This document shows, piece by piece, positions 37,000 to 49,564 of a stretch of 64,000 nucleotides of DNA. The stretch's first letter is position 1. Every line of letters begins with the position of its first letter. The stretch lies in the NCBI GenBank assembly GCA_028023455.1, contig JAQFVV010012419.1, positions 1,814,501 through 1,878,500 of the forward strand, written 5' to 3'. A program made the translations under genes and the position numbers. This DNA is from Epiperipatus broadwayi (lineage: Eukaryota; Onychophora; Udeonychophora; Euonychophora; Peripatidae). Below the pieces are notes generated by a model. The model saw only the letters and a program-made list of their open reading frames with translations, searched no databases and was not told where the DNA came from.

Positions 37000-38090
37000 A
37001 GAGGATTTTTTTTCCCTTGAAAAAAATCTCTCAGATAATTTAATTTATTTTATTTTTAGTAAAATTTTGTTGGCCATTTTTAGTAAAATTTTGTTGGCCA
37101 TTTTTAAGAAAGCTTTTGTTTATCAGATGTGAATCTAAAATCAGTGGGACTACTTAAGATCTGCTTGTAAGTGATCAAAATATCTGTCTACTGCTGTCGA
37201 ACTCATACCAAAATTAGTCAATCTTAGCTTAACTTTATTATCCCCACATGGCCTCAGTTTACAAAATAATTTTTTCAAATTTTTAAAAATTATTATCAAT
37301 TTTGCGAATAAAATTACTAAAATTTTTAATAAAGAAGTAAAATAAATATTTCCTTCCATCGGTTATTTGTATAAAATAAACAATAATAGAATGATTAAGT
37401 TTTTGGAAGGCCGTGAGAGATGCAAATAATAGAAGAGAAAGGTTGAGGCATAAGCCAAAAATATTTATCTTTTGTGTCTATCACTCTCATTATAATAAGC
37501 AAATTGTTAGTTGCTTGAAAGGTCATATGATGTTTGAAAAGCAGAAGTAAAGATTTAGTTATATTCTGGAAACTTTTAGCTTTTGAATTCATCAGTCTAT
37601 GATTATGTTAACATGTCCAAGAAAAAAAAATCAACCTTACTAACCATTAAATTTATAGTACCAAAAGTTTGAACAAAAAACATCTGTATATATGCTCTAT
37701 TATAATTATTTTTAATGGCTTCCTTGTAAAAAGCTGAATTGCTTATCTTTGTCCAAAGGACTTTATTAGACTATGAAAAAGATGTTACAGTTATCTGTGG
37801 TGATAGAGAAAATCTAGATGATGCTTAGTTGAAATAATATATATCAAGTTACAGATAATGAAAGTGGCTATACATAGTTTACACAGATCATTATTTACAT
37901 CTGTAGTTATGAACTAACAATGATGCCCTGTTATGCATTTTACAGAAAACAGTAAACAAATTTGATTTTGTTGTTGTTAATATTGGAGAAAGTTATAAGC
38001 TCCAATTTAGATGTGTTAGTACTCAAGTGTTAGTATAAGTAAAAAGTTGAATTACTTCTGCTTGAAATTTATCACGAATGTAGTCAGAAA
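37000..38090. other. AT-rich sequence, nothing recognised
   Basis: A 26-bp-scale direct repeat (TTTTTAGTAAAATTTTGTTGG) occurs twice at 37055-37102. Otherwise nothing recognised. Confidence 0.4.
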
Positions 38091-38094
38091 TCCA

Positions 38095-38600
38095 AGAAAA
38101 AGGAGATCTAGCTATTAGTTCTGCCTGCAGTGCCATCTGTGAATTAGGGCATATTTTACATAATGATATAGTTTATTTATTTACTATGAAAAATTTAACA
38201 TTTTAGCAAATCTGTATGGATTGCAATATGAAATATGATAATGTATTCTCTATTTTAGTCCATGAACTCATATTAAACTTTGTTTAAAATTGAGAAAGCT
38301 TGTTACTGAATATTTGAAATGATTGAAAGTAGGTACAGTTCTGGAGCCATGAGTAACAAAAATATTTTTAGATAGTATGCAAGATATTGTGACAGTAGAA
38401 AGAGCACTTAAGATATTTCATGAAGATGCAAAACACACTGTCACATTTCATAGTATAATTTGTAATATAAACAGATTAACATTTTAAAATTATGTGACAA
38501 GTGGTTAAACTATGTCGCTATGTAATACATGCATTGATTCACAGATGGCACTGCAGGCAGTTTGGAAAGAGAACCAATCACCTTTTTGCTACAACACTGT
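38095..38600. repeat. Dispersed repeat D, copy 2, with inverted ends
   Basis: A near-perfect inverted repeat links 38121-38145 (CTGCCTGCAGTGCCATCTGT...) and 38536-38560, and weaker similarity extends the arms to about 75 bp. The interior resembles repeat D at 28570-28960. This looks like a non-autonomous element with terminal inverted repeats. The RTE element starts immediately to its right. Confidence 0.6.
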
Positions 38601-38645
38601 GTAAAATTGATTTACAAATCTTAAAGATAAATATCTTGCCATTTG

Positions 38646-41471
38646 ATGACAACTTTTTATTTAGGTACTTACAACTGCAGATCACTTTCAAGTGAAGGAA
38701 GATTGCAAGAATTAGAAGAACTGTCTTATATTAAATGGGACATTATTGGACTTTGTGAAGTGAGAAGAAAAGGGGAGGAAACAATTGATTTAAAAAGTGG
38801 ACATATACTCTATTATAAAGGCACACATATTGGAAATACAAGTGGAGTAGGATTCATTATAAATAAAAAGTGGAAGAACAATATTGTGGAGATTGATGGT
38901 GTATTGGACAGAGTTGCAAGATTAGTTATACAACTTAATAGCAGATACCAAATGCAGATAATTCAGGTTTATGCCCCAACAAGTTCTCATAGTGATGAAG
39001 TAGTAGAAGATTTTTATATGGATGTACAAAAGGCTTTTGATCAGAGTAAACAACATTTTAAAATTGTTATGGGAGACTTTAATGCTAGAATTGGTAGACA
39101 CATGAAAGATGAAATTGCTGTAGGTAATTTTGGTTATGGTAATAGAAATGAGAGTGGACGTAGACTTGTGGAGTTTGCAGAAAAAGAAAAACTTTATATT
39201 ATGAATTCGTTTTTTGAGAAAAATATTAAAAGGAAATGGACATGGAAGCATCCAAATGAAGGTACAGCAGAATTGGATTATATTTTGACTAACAGGAAAT
39301 ACATATTTCAAGATTGTAATGTTCTTAATAAATTTAACACAGGAAGTGATCATCGATTAGTAAGGTGTAAGTTACGTGTTAATGTAAAACTAGAGAGACA
39401 AAAATTATTAAGAAAAACAATATTTACAGTTGATATTTCTAATCTTCAAAAACATTCTAATGAATTTAAATTAGAACTTACAAATAGGTTTCAAGTGTTA
39501 GGAGATTTTGAACATGATTCAGATTTGAATGAAATTAATATGAAAATAACTGATACACTTTTAAAAACTGCAACAAAGATAGCTGGTAGAAAAAAGCAGC
39601 AATTGACTAATAAAATTTCTACTGAGACTAGAGAATTTATGAAGAAAAGAAGGAATATGAAGATATACAAAAGTGATGTATTAAAAAGAATTGATTATCT
39701 CGAATTTTGTAAAATGGTATGGAAAAGAGTTGAAAATGATATAAGAAAGTATAACTATGAAATAGCAAGGAAAGCTGTAGAAGAAAATAAAAGTCTCAAA
39801 AATGCTAAACAACATTTTGGTATTAGTAGGAAATTTATATCTGCAATAAGAAAAAAAGATGGAATTATTACTAAAAAGAGAGATGACATCATGAAATTGG
39901 TAGAAGATTTTTATCAAGAATTATATAGTAATAAAGAACAAGTACCTCCTATATCTATTACATCTTCCGAATTGCCCAGAATTTTAAATGAAGAAGTGAG
40001 ACATGCAATTGAATGTATGAAGAAAGGAAAGGCTCCAGGAAATGATGGAATTATAATTGATATATTAAAAGAAGCAGGTGAAGAAATAGAAACAATTTTA
40101 GCAAAGTTATATACCAAATGTCTAAATGATAAAGATGTACCGGAAGATTGGAAGAATGCAGTAATAATATTAATATTTAAAAAAGGTGATAAAGAAGATA
40201 TTAGAAATTACAGACCTATCAGCTTTTTATCAGTTTTATATAAAATTTTTACCAAGATAATTACAACTCGTCTACAGAGAACTTTGGATTTCCACCAACC
40301 AAGAGAACAAGCTGGATTTAAAAGTGGTTTTAGTACAATAGATCATATCCAGGTATTGAGAGAAGTTATAGAGAGGACAAATGAATATGAGTTGTCATTA
40401 TGTTTTGGATTTGTAGATTATGAAAATGCATTCAATTCTATACACATTTCTTCAGTGATTAAAGCATTGGATCATCAAGGTATAGATCCAGGTTATTGTT
40501 ATATTTTAAAGAATATTTATAAAAATGCAACAGCAACAATTATATTACATAATGATACTGGAAAAATCAACATTGGGAAAGGTGTAAGACAAGGTGACTC
40601 CATATCACCGAAACTTTTTACAGCAGTGCTGCAAGAAGTATTTTGTGGATTAAAATGGGAAACTAAAGGAAAGAAAGTAAATGGAGAGTATTTAAGTCAT
40701 TTAGATTTTGCAGATGATGTAGTTGTTTTTACAAATAATGCTTCAGAGCCACAGGAAATGTTGTAGGAGTTAGCAGATGAAAGTAGAAAAATAGGACTAA
40801 AGATAAATGTTAAAAAGACTAAAGTAATGTTTAATCGATTTGCTCAAAATATGAAGATAAAGATTGATTATGAAGAATTAGAAGAAGTTAACAGTTACAA
40901 ATACCTTGGTCAGATTATTAATACAGATGGAAACATAATGGAGGAAATTAATCATAGAAATAAACTTGGTTGGAGTGCTTTTGGTAGAAATAACTTGATA
41001 CTAAAAGGAAATATGCCTATGTGTTTGAAAAGGATGGTTTTTAACAAATGTGTTTTAGCAGTTCTTCCTTATGGCTCTGAGACTTGGACACTTAATAGAA
41101 GAGCAATACAAAGACTTCATACCACTCAAAGGAGTATGGAGAGATGTATGTTGGGAGTAACAAGAAGAGATCGAAAACGCAATGTATGGGTAAGACAACA
41201 AACAGGTGTTACTGACCTTATTGAAAAAAATAAAAGATTGAAATGGAGTTGGGCTGGACATATTGCTAGAAGAAATGATAATAGATGGACAATTGAAATT
41301 TTAAACTGGATTCCAAGAGATTGTAAAAGACCCAGAAAGAGACCACATGTGAGATGGATGGATGAAATAAGAAAATGTGCAGGGGTGTTGTGGAAAAGAG
41401 AAGCTAAAGATCGGAGAAGATGGATTAAACTTGGAGAGACCTTCATCCTGCAGTGGATTGATAATGGTTGA
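38646..41471 (+). pseudogene. RTE endonuclease-reverse transcriptase ORF with one premature stop
   Basis: The frame of 942 codons runs from the ATG at 38646 (a TTG lies just before it) to the TGA at 41469. Residues about 1-240 form the endonuclease: GTYNCRSL, GLCEVRRKGEE near 36-46, GDFNARIG near 144 and GSDHRLV near 234. The linker is Lys-rich. Reverse transcriptase motifs follow: KGKAPGNDGI near 461, RPISFLSVLYKIF, QAGFKSGFST near 556, FVDYENAF near 590 (first catalytic Asp), GVRQGDSISP near 648 and FADDVVVF near 688. A TAG at 40764-40766 (codon 707) interrupts the frame about 12 codons after FADD. Beyond it the same frame stays open for 234 codons through YGSETW, AGHIARRNDNRW and PRKRPHVRWMDEIRK to LQWIDNG. 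Such elements usually have Gln at this position, so a CAG to TAG change is the likely cause. The protein would nick and reverse-transcribe its own RNA at the target site. Confidence 0.92.
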
Positions 41472-41486
41472 TGATGATGATGATGA
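41469..41486 (+). repeat. (TGA)6 tail of the RTE element
   Basis: Six TGA units; the first is also the stop codon of the ORF. RTE-clade elements commonly end in short repeats of this kind. Confidence 0.85.
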
Positions 41487-41489
41487 GAT

Positions 41490-42435
41490 GTAAATCATAA
41501 AACTGCAGTTTCCAGAGCATTTGGATACTTTCTAGCTTCATCAAATAAGATTATAAATGAAATTTACTTTTTTTGTCAAAACAAGTAAATGGTAGAGAAT
41601 TTAATTGATAGATCCCTGCAATACATTAAACTAAGCAAAACAAATTTGGTGTAAAGTAAAAAAATAAATAAAAGCAACAGTATATCTTTAATAAATAAAA
41701 TTATGTATTTGAAGAATAAAGAATCAACTTGTTTTAAGGTTTTAATAATATTCATTGTATTCCAAGATGATACGGTCACTTTAATTCCTTAATTCAACTT
41801 CACAATCAATTAAAGATTAAATATTGTGTATTCATTCTCCAGATGTCTTTGACCCTCCCTCTTTATCAATAATAAAGAAAGCATTATATTGTAATCTTGT
41901 ATGGTCAATCATACTATCCATATGATTCTCAATCTCTCACACTGCATCTAAAATTAGGCAGATACCTATTGATTAAAAATGATCCTGAATTATGAGATGA
42001 TTTATTTATGAAGGGTCACATAAAATTCAAATTTTACTTGAAACATTTTTATTTAACTGAAATCCCAGAATGTAGGTGTGGCAGGCAATTCCATTCACTA
42101 GGACAAAACAAGTCTCTATCTGTTACTTACATCAACTAATCTAATTATTGATTAAATATGCCAAAGAATAAATAGGTAAAAGTATGAATGTCTAATAAAT
42201 AATACATAAAATACATATTCAAACTATAAACAATGTTTGAAAAAACACCAGTCTTCAGCTATTTAGATATTTTGGCATGTTAGATTATTTTCAGAAATGG
42301 TAAATCTCTTTAAATTCTTTGAAAACTATTACTTATTTTACAAAAGGATGTCAAAAATGGGTTAATTAATAGTTTTAAAAATAAATAATAATAAACTAAA
42401 AAATATAGAATTATAATAAATGGATAGATTAAAAT
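41490..42435. other. AT-rich sequence, nothing recognised
   Basis: No gene or repeat family recognised. Confidence 0.45.
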
Positions 42436-42439
42436 AGAT

Positions 42440-42622
42440 AGATAACTCAATTTTAAGAGATTGTAAAAGACGTAGAAAAACTACACATGAGATGAATAGA
42501 TTAGATAAAGAACTGTACTGGAATGATGTGAAAAAACAGCTGAGTCAGAGAAATTGGATTAAACTTAAAAATCTTTTATTCTGACCTGGATTGACAGTGA
42601 TTGAATATGATAATGATATTAA
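42440..42622 (+). mobile_element. RTE LINE 3' fragment
   Basis: Matches the last about 180 bp of the RTE element: AGAGATTGTAAAAGAC, the CGTAGAAAAACTACACATGAG stretch (PRKRPHVR region) and an ending ATTGACAGTGATTGAATATG. A 5'-truncated, decayed copy. Confidence 0.8.
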
Positions 42623-42624
42623 GA

Positions 42625-45200
42625 ATATGTATATTAATAGAACCAGTAAACATTTTGGTTTAATAGTAAGGATTAACTCAATAATTCTGGATCTCATTTT
42701 ATAATAAAAAATGAGTAAATTTTCTAATACATTCTGACCAATTATTATTATTATTAATTTCTAAAGAGCTGTGCACTATATTTTATTTCAAACTCCCTTT
42801 TGCATAGTAATTATAATAGCTTTCATTTAATGGATCAGCTTTGATTGCGTATATATTATTTATTAGAACCATTGCATAACACTAGCTAAAATCTATATAA
42901 AATATTTGAAATATTCAATAATTGAAACAGTATAGCTATGGGCCAATTCAAATATATTATTTACTGAACTGCAAGTTTACAGTACTTTCAACAAGCGTAT
43001 ATCCAATGCTTTTATATATATTTATTTACGTTGTGAATTATTTTATTGCGTATAGATTGTTTAAATGTTTATTACAAAGTTTAAAAAAATAGTAAGAAAT
43101 GTCTTTACTTAGTCTAATAAAAATCATTCTGTTAAATCAATATAAAAAACAAAAAGATATTTATACTCTCTGTCTTAAGTATTTAACACAATCTTTTTTA
43201 TATGCAAAGAGTAAGTTAAGATTGCAATGTAAACAAAATTAAAACATATAAATTGAGAGGACATTTACATATATATTTACCCTGTTTGTGGTTCCACATT
43301 CACATTCTCCCAAAAAATATAAACTTACTGTCTTCTAAGTCAATGGCATAATTCTGACTTCCATCATAATTAAATACACTCTGAGTAATATTTTTTAATG
43401 AATATTTTTGCCTTGTTTTCAGTGGACTATGACTTCTATGGCTGTTTTGATATTTATATGTCTGTACTGACATTACAAATGTTTTTAAATTTCATAAAAC
43501 TTTTAGCATTAAGCTTAAAAACATTTTATTACACAAAAAAATGCATATCAAATTCAGAAAGGATAATAAAGTGAAGACATAACATGAAAAAAATTATTGA
43601 TAAATATGATCACATATTGTGCACCAAGATAGAAAAATGGCTACTGTCACATAAAATTTACAATGTTTTTTTTCATGTTCATTTACATTGTTTTTTTAAT
43701 GTTTTTTTCCTTTTTACATAGGATATAACTGAACTAGCATATGTATATATTGTAGCTTTTTTATATTTATTATAAGTGATAAATAGACTACAAGAACTGT
43801 CTTTAAAAAGTCTAATATATTCATAATTTTAAAAAAGAGAACACAAATCAATATTTTTAAAGGGCTTTTTAATGATGAAGTCTTTATATTTGTAGTAGTT
43901 TTAAATATTTGAATAAATAGAGATAAGTAAAAAAAAAAATTCCTTAAGGAAAGATTCGATAGAACTAATAAATGTTAAGGTTTCTTATACAAATATAACT
44001 TTTACTCAGATAATCAAACAACAAGAAAAAAAATTGGAAATTAGTATAGTCTATAAAAAGCTTTTTTTTTTTTTTTTACAGAATAAATCGCAAAATTATA
44101 ATGACATAGTTAAATTTACATTTTAAGGTTTAGGCAAGTAAAATATGTTATTTTTTAATAATATCCTTCATTTCTTTTATCTGAATAACTTTTTAGCTAC
44201 AATAAAGAATTTTGTTTAAGAAGCAAAAAAGAAATTTATTAAGTTATTCAATTTTTACTTCAGCTAACATTTGTAGGTTAATTTAATATTTAGATATGCA
44301 AATAGCTTTAATTATTTTACCATGAAAAAAAAGAAGATCCCATTTATATATACTTTCTTGTGTAACATATATATAAATATGCATGTTTATATAAATATAA
44401 GTAAAATAAACGAAACAACATATTAGATCTTAAATTAGATTATTACATAAAATTTATCTTTATTACTGTCTTCTTAAACTTTTTTTAAGCTTTTGTCCTT
44501 CTGTTTCGCACATTGCGTTTGTAGGAAAATTACGTGATTAAGAAAAATAAATAAACATTTACTTTAACTACTGCGATCTTTAAAGTAAATATAGAAAAAC
44601 TGGTGATTTAACTAAGTACTTTTAAAGGCAAGAGACGTAGGTTTAAAAGAGATAGTAAGGTTTAATTCTGGAATTTATTTTTAAAGCTATCTAATATATA
44701 TATATATTAGAGATGAATTCTTATAAAAATAAATAATTTAAGAAATACTATTGAAAATATAGTTTTTTTCTCCTGAACCCAGAACAAATTTTATAGCATT
44801 GATAATCGACCGCACTACCGTTTAGTATTCATTAATTGCTTGTGCGTGTAGACTTGGCTTACTATCAAGAACATTTACTTGAGAATTTGCATTAAGTAAA
44901 TGTTTACATATTGTCTTATCTGATACCAATATTCCATTCACTAAATTTTTGATAATTTTATTTCACATTTATAACCTATTACACATAAATGCAAAATAAA
45001 AATTTGGGGGGCTCCTTGAGTATATAATCGGTTCATATGATTGATCTACATTGTGGGAAAGAATAAAAAGTCCACATTTATTCATATTTGCAATAAAAAT
45101 GTGTATTAAATAAAAGAAAGCAAAAAAAAAAAATAGTCCTTGAATATTTATGGGTATGAAAGAGAAATAAGCAAAAGATAAAATACTTAATAAACTTTTG
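42625..45200. other. AT-rich sequence, nothing recognised
   Basis: No gene or repeat family recognised over about 2.6 kb. Confidence 0.45.
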
Positions 45201-45206
45201 CCAGGT

Positions 45207-45330
45207 TATGATTTAAAAGCACTCTAAATGTTGAACAAAGGATCAAGAATAGACTGAATTCACCTATCCTTCGGAACTCTGATTCTATTTTCGATCCTTT
45301 GTTCAACATTCAGAGTGCTTTTAAATCATA
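45207..45330. repeat. Single long hairpin
   Basis: Arms of 46 bp, 45207-45252 and 45285-45330, pair at about 44 positions (TATGATTTAAAAGCACTCT... against its complement), with a 32-nt loop. It may be a fold-back repeat or a small-RNA precursor; nothing else in the sequence decides. Confidence 0.75.
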
Positions 45331-45334
45331 GTCT

Positions 45335-46025
45335 CGGAGAAGATGATTTACTTCCTTTATTTACATATACATAGAGCTATGTTTAATTTAAAATATCAAA
45401 AATGGAAATAATGAATTCCTATATGCTGTTACTTCATATAAATTTCAACAAAATCATATAAAACAGTTCTTTTCTTACTTTACTCTCAGTTCAGACAAAT
45501 AATAAAAAGAAATTTAAATAAAAATGAACCAGTGTCAGCATAGCAAACGTTTTACTTGAAATCAAAAAATGATTAAATAATAATACAATATATTCTATAA
45601 AGTCATTGCATATATACTGTAATTAATGAAGATGATGGACGGAATTTGCTTTTGTTTAGCAGTTTATGCTTGTTAAGTTTATTAATTAAATTTATATATG
45701 AGAAAGAAATGAATTTAAAATTATTTAAAACCAGCAATAGAGACTATCTCAAATGGTAATTTGAATAGAGCAAATTTATTAATTAATTAAGATGTGAATA
45801 ATATATGAATTAATAAAATAATTGAATAAATATATAGTTTTTTCCCCTTTCAAAATTGATCGTTAATTCTAATAGATAAAATCATACTTCATCTCTTCAT
45901 TTGTTTTTATAAACTTTGTTCATTGTATGAACCAAATCATATTGTCTTACATTTCCACCTACTTTTGACTATATTCTGTGGTCATTTTCAAGAACTATTT
46001 TCAATTAATATGAAAATATTAGCAT
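45335..46025. other. AT-rich sequence, nothing recognised
   Basis: No gene or repeat family recognised. Confidence 0.45.
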
Positions 46026-46029
46026 CATA

Positions 46030-47115
46030 ATTTTCAACTATTATGAGTCCACTTCAAGAGGTTTTTCCAAGTTTAACCCAGTTTTTATGATCCCCAGATT
46101 TTCTTCTCCACAACACAATAGCAGACATACTCATTTTATCCATCCATCTCATACACAATCTCTTTTTCATCGTTTGCAATCTATTGGTTTTGAATTCAAA
46201 TGTTTATTTATTATCAGCTCTTCTAGCAATATGGCCAGCCTTATTTCATTTCAATCTCTTAATTCTTTCAGTGATGTTTGTAATATCTTTTTGTTTTTTC
46301 CTGATGTATATCGCTTGCAATCACTTTTTATTACAACTAATATGCACTTTTCCATACTTGTTGATTGGTCTGAGGTCCTTGCACTGCTCTTTTTTAAGTT
46401 TCCAAGTCTGAAATTTTTTTCCTTTCCATATGTCATAGCATTGTCCGGGAGGTGAACCCGCAACAACCGTCTGCAAACGAGTGCTTGCTTGCAAGGTGGC
46501 TGCGCTGACCTTTCGGTTAAGTCTGAGATTTGTAAATAAGAATTGATAAAATACATTTATTAAAAACCTTTCATTTCAAATCCAGAGACATATATTATTT
46601 TAATATAAAGTTATTTTTAATAAAAGTAAAATTCTATGACGAATTTCATTCAATATGTTTCCATCTGAATTAATAATCTGACTAAGATATTTATAATTAT
46701 TAATCACTAATTCATGATTATCAATCTTTATTTTCTTTTTATGAAAAAAATCACTGAACATTACTTTAGTATTTTGTAGTTGATAATTCTTGGAATAACC
46801 ACACCACATACAAAAAACAAAATGGCTAAGTAATACCCATTTACTTTAGCTTCGTTAGCTTTCCATTTTAATCAGCAAAATACTTCTTGAAAAATTTTTG
46901 TAAAAATTTTGGAGAAATGGATAATTATGTTATACACATTTCTCAATGCCAATTTTTAAAATATTTTATAATATAATCACTGAATTTTGATAAATATTCT
47001 TCAGATTATGACAATATTCTGAGTTTATATTTAGATGATTCAATGCTTTAATCATTATAGAAATGTTTAAAAAATCAAATGACTTTTCATAATCTACACA
47101 TTATGTCAAATTATT
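46030..47115 (-). mobile_element. Decayed RTE LINE copy carrying a nested SINE
   Basis: Minus-strand relic of the same RTE family. The part at 47110-46830 aligns with the reverse-transcriptase region around FVDYENAF and the following helices (TGTAGATTATGAAAA). 46809-46600 encodes NTKVMFSDF...NNYKYLSQIINSDGNI, like the post-RT region. 46400-46030 aligns with the C-terminal domain. The SINE at 46417-46518 interrupts it at the GSETW codons. Many frameshifts and stops are present. Confidence 0.8.
46417..46518 (-). mobile_element. Short tRNA-derived SINE, copy 2 (inside an RTE copy)
   Basis: 102 bp, minus orientation, with the B-box-like GGTTCACCTCC and the shared end CAATGCTATGACAT followed by an A-rich tail. 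The 13-bp flanks AAGTCTGAAATTT (46404-46416) and AAGTCTGAGATTT (46519-46531) form the target-site duplication with one mismatch. The target is the RTE sequence coding for GSETW, so the SINE arrived after the RTE copy. Confidence 0.85.
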
Positions 47116-47119
47116 TTCA

Positions 47120-48485
47120 ATGGTTTTTTTTTTATAATTTTTCTCAATTTCAAATATATATATATATTGCAACGAAATAAGTATATGCCGTTACATTTCT
47201 TTCAAATAAAAATGGAAAAAAATATAAAATCATCCTCAAGTAGAAATATATATATATAAAGAGAATTTAATAATTTTATTTAAATTAATATATATATAAT
47301 GAACAGATGGCAAACTAATTATATAATTCTTTAAAGTTTAAAATCTAAAAACAAGATTGTTTTTAATATAAAGAATAATAATAGAAAAAGTTGTTAATTA
47401 GTTATTTTTAATCTTAGAATGGAAATGATTTTCTATATTGATGTAATTGCAAACAGGCCCTTGGGCATAGAGTCAGATAAGAGATAAATTAAAAAATACT
47501 AGTGATAAAATTTTGAATTCCTGCTCTAAAGAAATCTGACCAATAGCAATGGAAATAAACACATGGTCCACAGAGAAAAGTCAAGCCAGGTAAGATCGAT
47601 CCTGGAATTTGATGATAAGAATTCAAAAGATATAAAAAAAAAACTTTGAAATTGAGATTTAGATTTGGATTGCTCATGCTAATTGTGTATTATTTAAATA
47701 TATTTATAAGTTTATTGCTGATCTCCAAAATGTAGGGCAGCTGAGATGGTCTCCAGAGTAGGATTGTACCCAGAAACTGGCCAGTAACAGAGTTGTCTCC
47801 ACCTAGAATAATATGAAATGGAAAAAAAACTTTGAAATTGTGTCAAGGACTGCAAAGACAGACTTTACCTAAAACATTGGAAAGTATAAACTTTTGTTTT
47901 AAATGAATTATGAACATTAATTATATAATACAAACTTTTCAAGTATTTTAAGTGTCACTTAACTTTTAAAAAAAATCTCTTAACTTTTAAAAGAAATCTC
48001 TCATCTGACTAAAATTTTAAATTATTTATATTTTTTAAATATGTGTTTAATATCATTTCCATTCTCATAAATTTCTTTTAATAACTTAAAATAAGCATAA
48101 ATGGCTGCATAAATTCATAAGATTACATTAGTTTTAAGGTATGTTAATTTTGAGCTAATTGTTTTGTAGTTGAATCAGTGCTAATGGATAGATGTACAGA
48201 TGTTTCTGTCAATGTAATTTGAGTAGGTACATTGTATACTCATCCTCTTGTACTGAGTTAACATACAGGGCATAATATCCACCTGAACGTATGACCCAAA
48301 AATTTAGTCATCATCTTTTCAATAGTCAGAGATGTATTTCCTACACCATTGATTTTCTTACTCTCTGGTTGGGACATTAAGCCAGACAAGACCACAATCC
48401 TCTTTTAAGAGCATCTCATATATGTATTTTAATAATTTCATTTTGTATCACCAATTGGGAAGTGGATCATTCCTGTCTGTTGGTG
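47120..48485. other. AT-rich sequence, nothing recognised
   Basis: Short (AT)n runs occur near 47155-47167 and 47249-47259. No gene or repeat family recognised. Confidence 0.4.
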
Positions 48486-48489
48486 AAAT

Positions 48490-49040
48490 TTATTAATGTT
48501 CATGGGGCAGATGCTCATTCCTTTCCATCATGATTCTTTATTTTTCAAATGATATCATGCTACAGATGCAAATTCCTGTTAGCATGATTGTTTTATGTTA
48601 ATAATCTCATTTTGTGTTGGTCACATCGGTATATCAGTAAGCTAGCATTGGTTTAAATGTGAGATTTTAGCCTAAGATTAAAAGGGATTGAGTTGGTTAT
48701 ATGCATGATCTATGTAGCATATTCATGCTTAGAAAATATTAAAATTGTGTTAAATCAATTAAATGCTTCCATCTGTGCATATAAGTCAAATCAAATACAT
48801 TCACTAGCTAATTGAATTTTCAGAAATTTTTCTTTTAAGGTGTGTGTGTGCATTATAATAAAATGTTTTGTTTAATTAAATTTTGGCAGTAATTAATTTT
48901 ATTAATATTTAAAATTAAGAATTAATTTGAATATACAATGTGATATTATAAGCTCAGCTTTTCCCTGTACTAGTGACTGGGGCTTTTGGTTCGATAAAGA
49001 GTAACCTCTTCTGTGCATATCTGCTTACTATATTGTATCA
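48490..49040 (+). repeat. Dispersed repeat E, copy 2
   Basis: Collinear with 32095-32610 (landmarks given there). The shared terminal segment (AAGCTCAG...TAGTGACTGGGGCT) is the best-kept part. No ORF, class unknown. Confidence 0.65.
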
Positions 49041-49194
49041 TTTATTTAAATATGGTAGAAATATATTGGATTTGGTAAGATATTTAAAAGCTAAAAAGAA
49101 GTAAATTTAAAGATCTTATTAAAAGACACATTTTAATTTTTTTTAGTTAGAGTAATTGTTTGTTTAAAAATGGACAATGAAAGTTAATTTTTTG

Positions 49195-49560
49195 TTTCAA
49201 ATTATTTCTTGAAATAAAGTTGAAATTGGAAGGAATAAAAAAGACATGCAGATTACTAAACCAGATAAATAAAAAGAAAGAAATTCTGAAGTAAAAGACT
49301 ACCACCAGTAAAACCTTCTTGGAAGCTAATTAAAAATGGCAGAATTATGTTGTAAAAAAGATTTTGCAACTTAAATCTAAGAAAGAATGTACAAGATTAT
49401 TATCTTGTATTTTGCCAAAAGAACTAAAGAAAGTAGATGCGCAGAGAAGTCTAAAAATTGATCGAGAATATAAAATGTCAGAAAAACTTAAAACTGGGTA
49501 TTTGTCTTTTCCTTAACTAGAGGCTTCCATTAGGTCTGGGATAGAGAAAATACCCTATCC
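49195..49560 (+). repeat. Dispersed repeat F, copy 2
   Basis: Resembles the minus strand of 9690-9965, sharing AAAGACATGCAGATTACTAA, AAATGGCAGAATTATG-like and AAGAATGTACAAGATTAT-like stretches in order. Similarity fades past about 49470. Confidence 0.55.
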
Positions 49561-49564
49561 TAGA

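Larger units (their letters stand above)
38605..41486 (+). mobile_element. Nearly full-length RTE-clade LINE
   Basis: A non-LTR retrotransposon with an apurinic-type endonuclease and a reverse transcriptase in one ORF, short 5' and 3' ends and a (TGA)n tail instead of poly(A). This layout is that of the RTE clade. The 5' boundary is estimated from the ORF start; the 3' end is the TGA tail at 41469-41486. Four other, more decayed copies of the same family lie at 668-1490 (-), 42440-42622 (+), 46030-47115 (-) and 63215-63705 (+). This copy is clearly the youngest and is intact apart from one stop codon that I can see. Confidence 0.9.

Noticed and set aside
38922-41498. Minus-strand frames over the RTE element
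   Set aside because: Shadows of the plus-strand endonuclease-reverse transcriptase frame.
46087-46455. Plus-strand frames of 122 and 75 codons
   Set aside because: Antisense to the decayed RTE copy on the minus strand.
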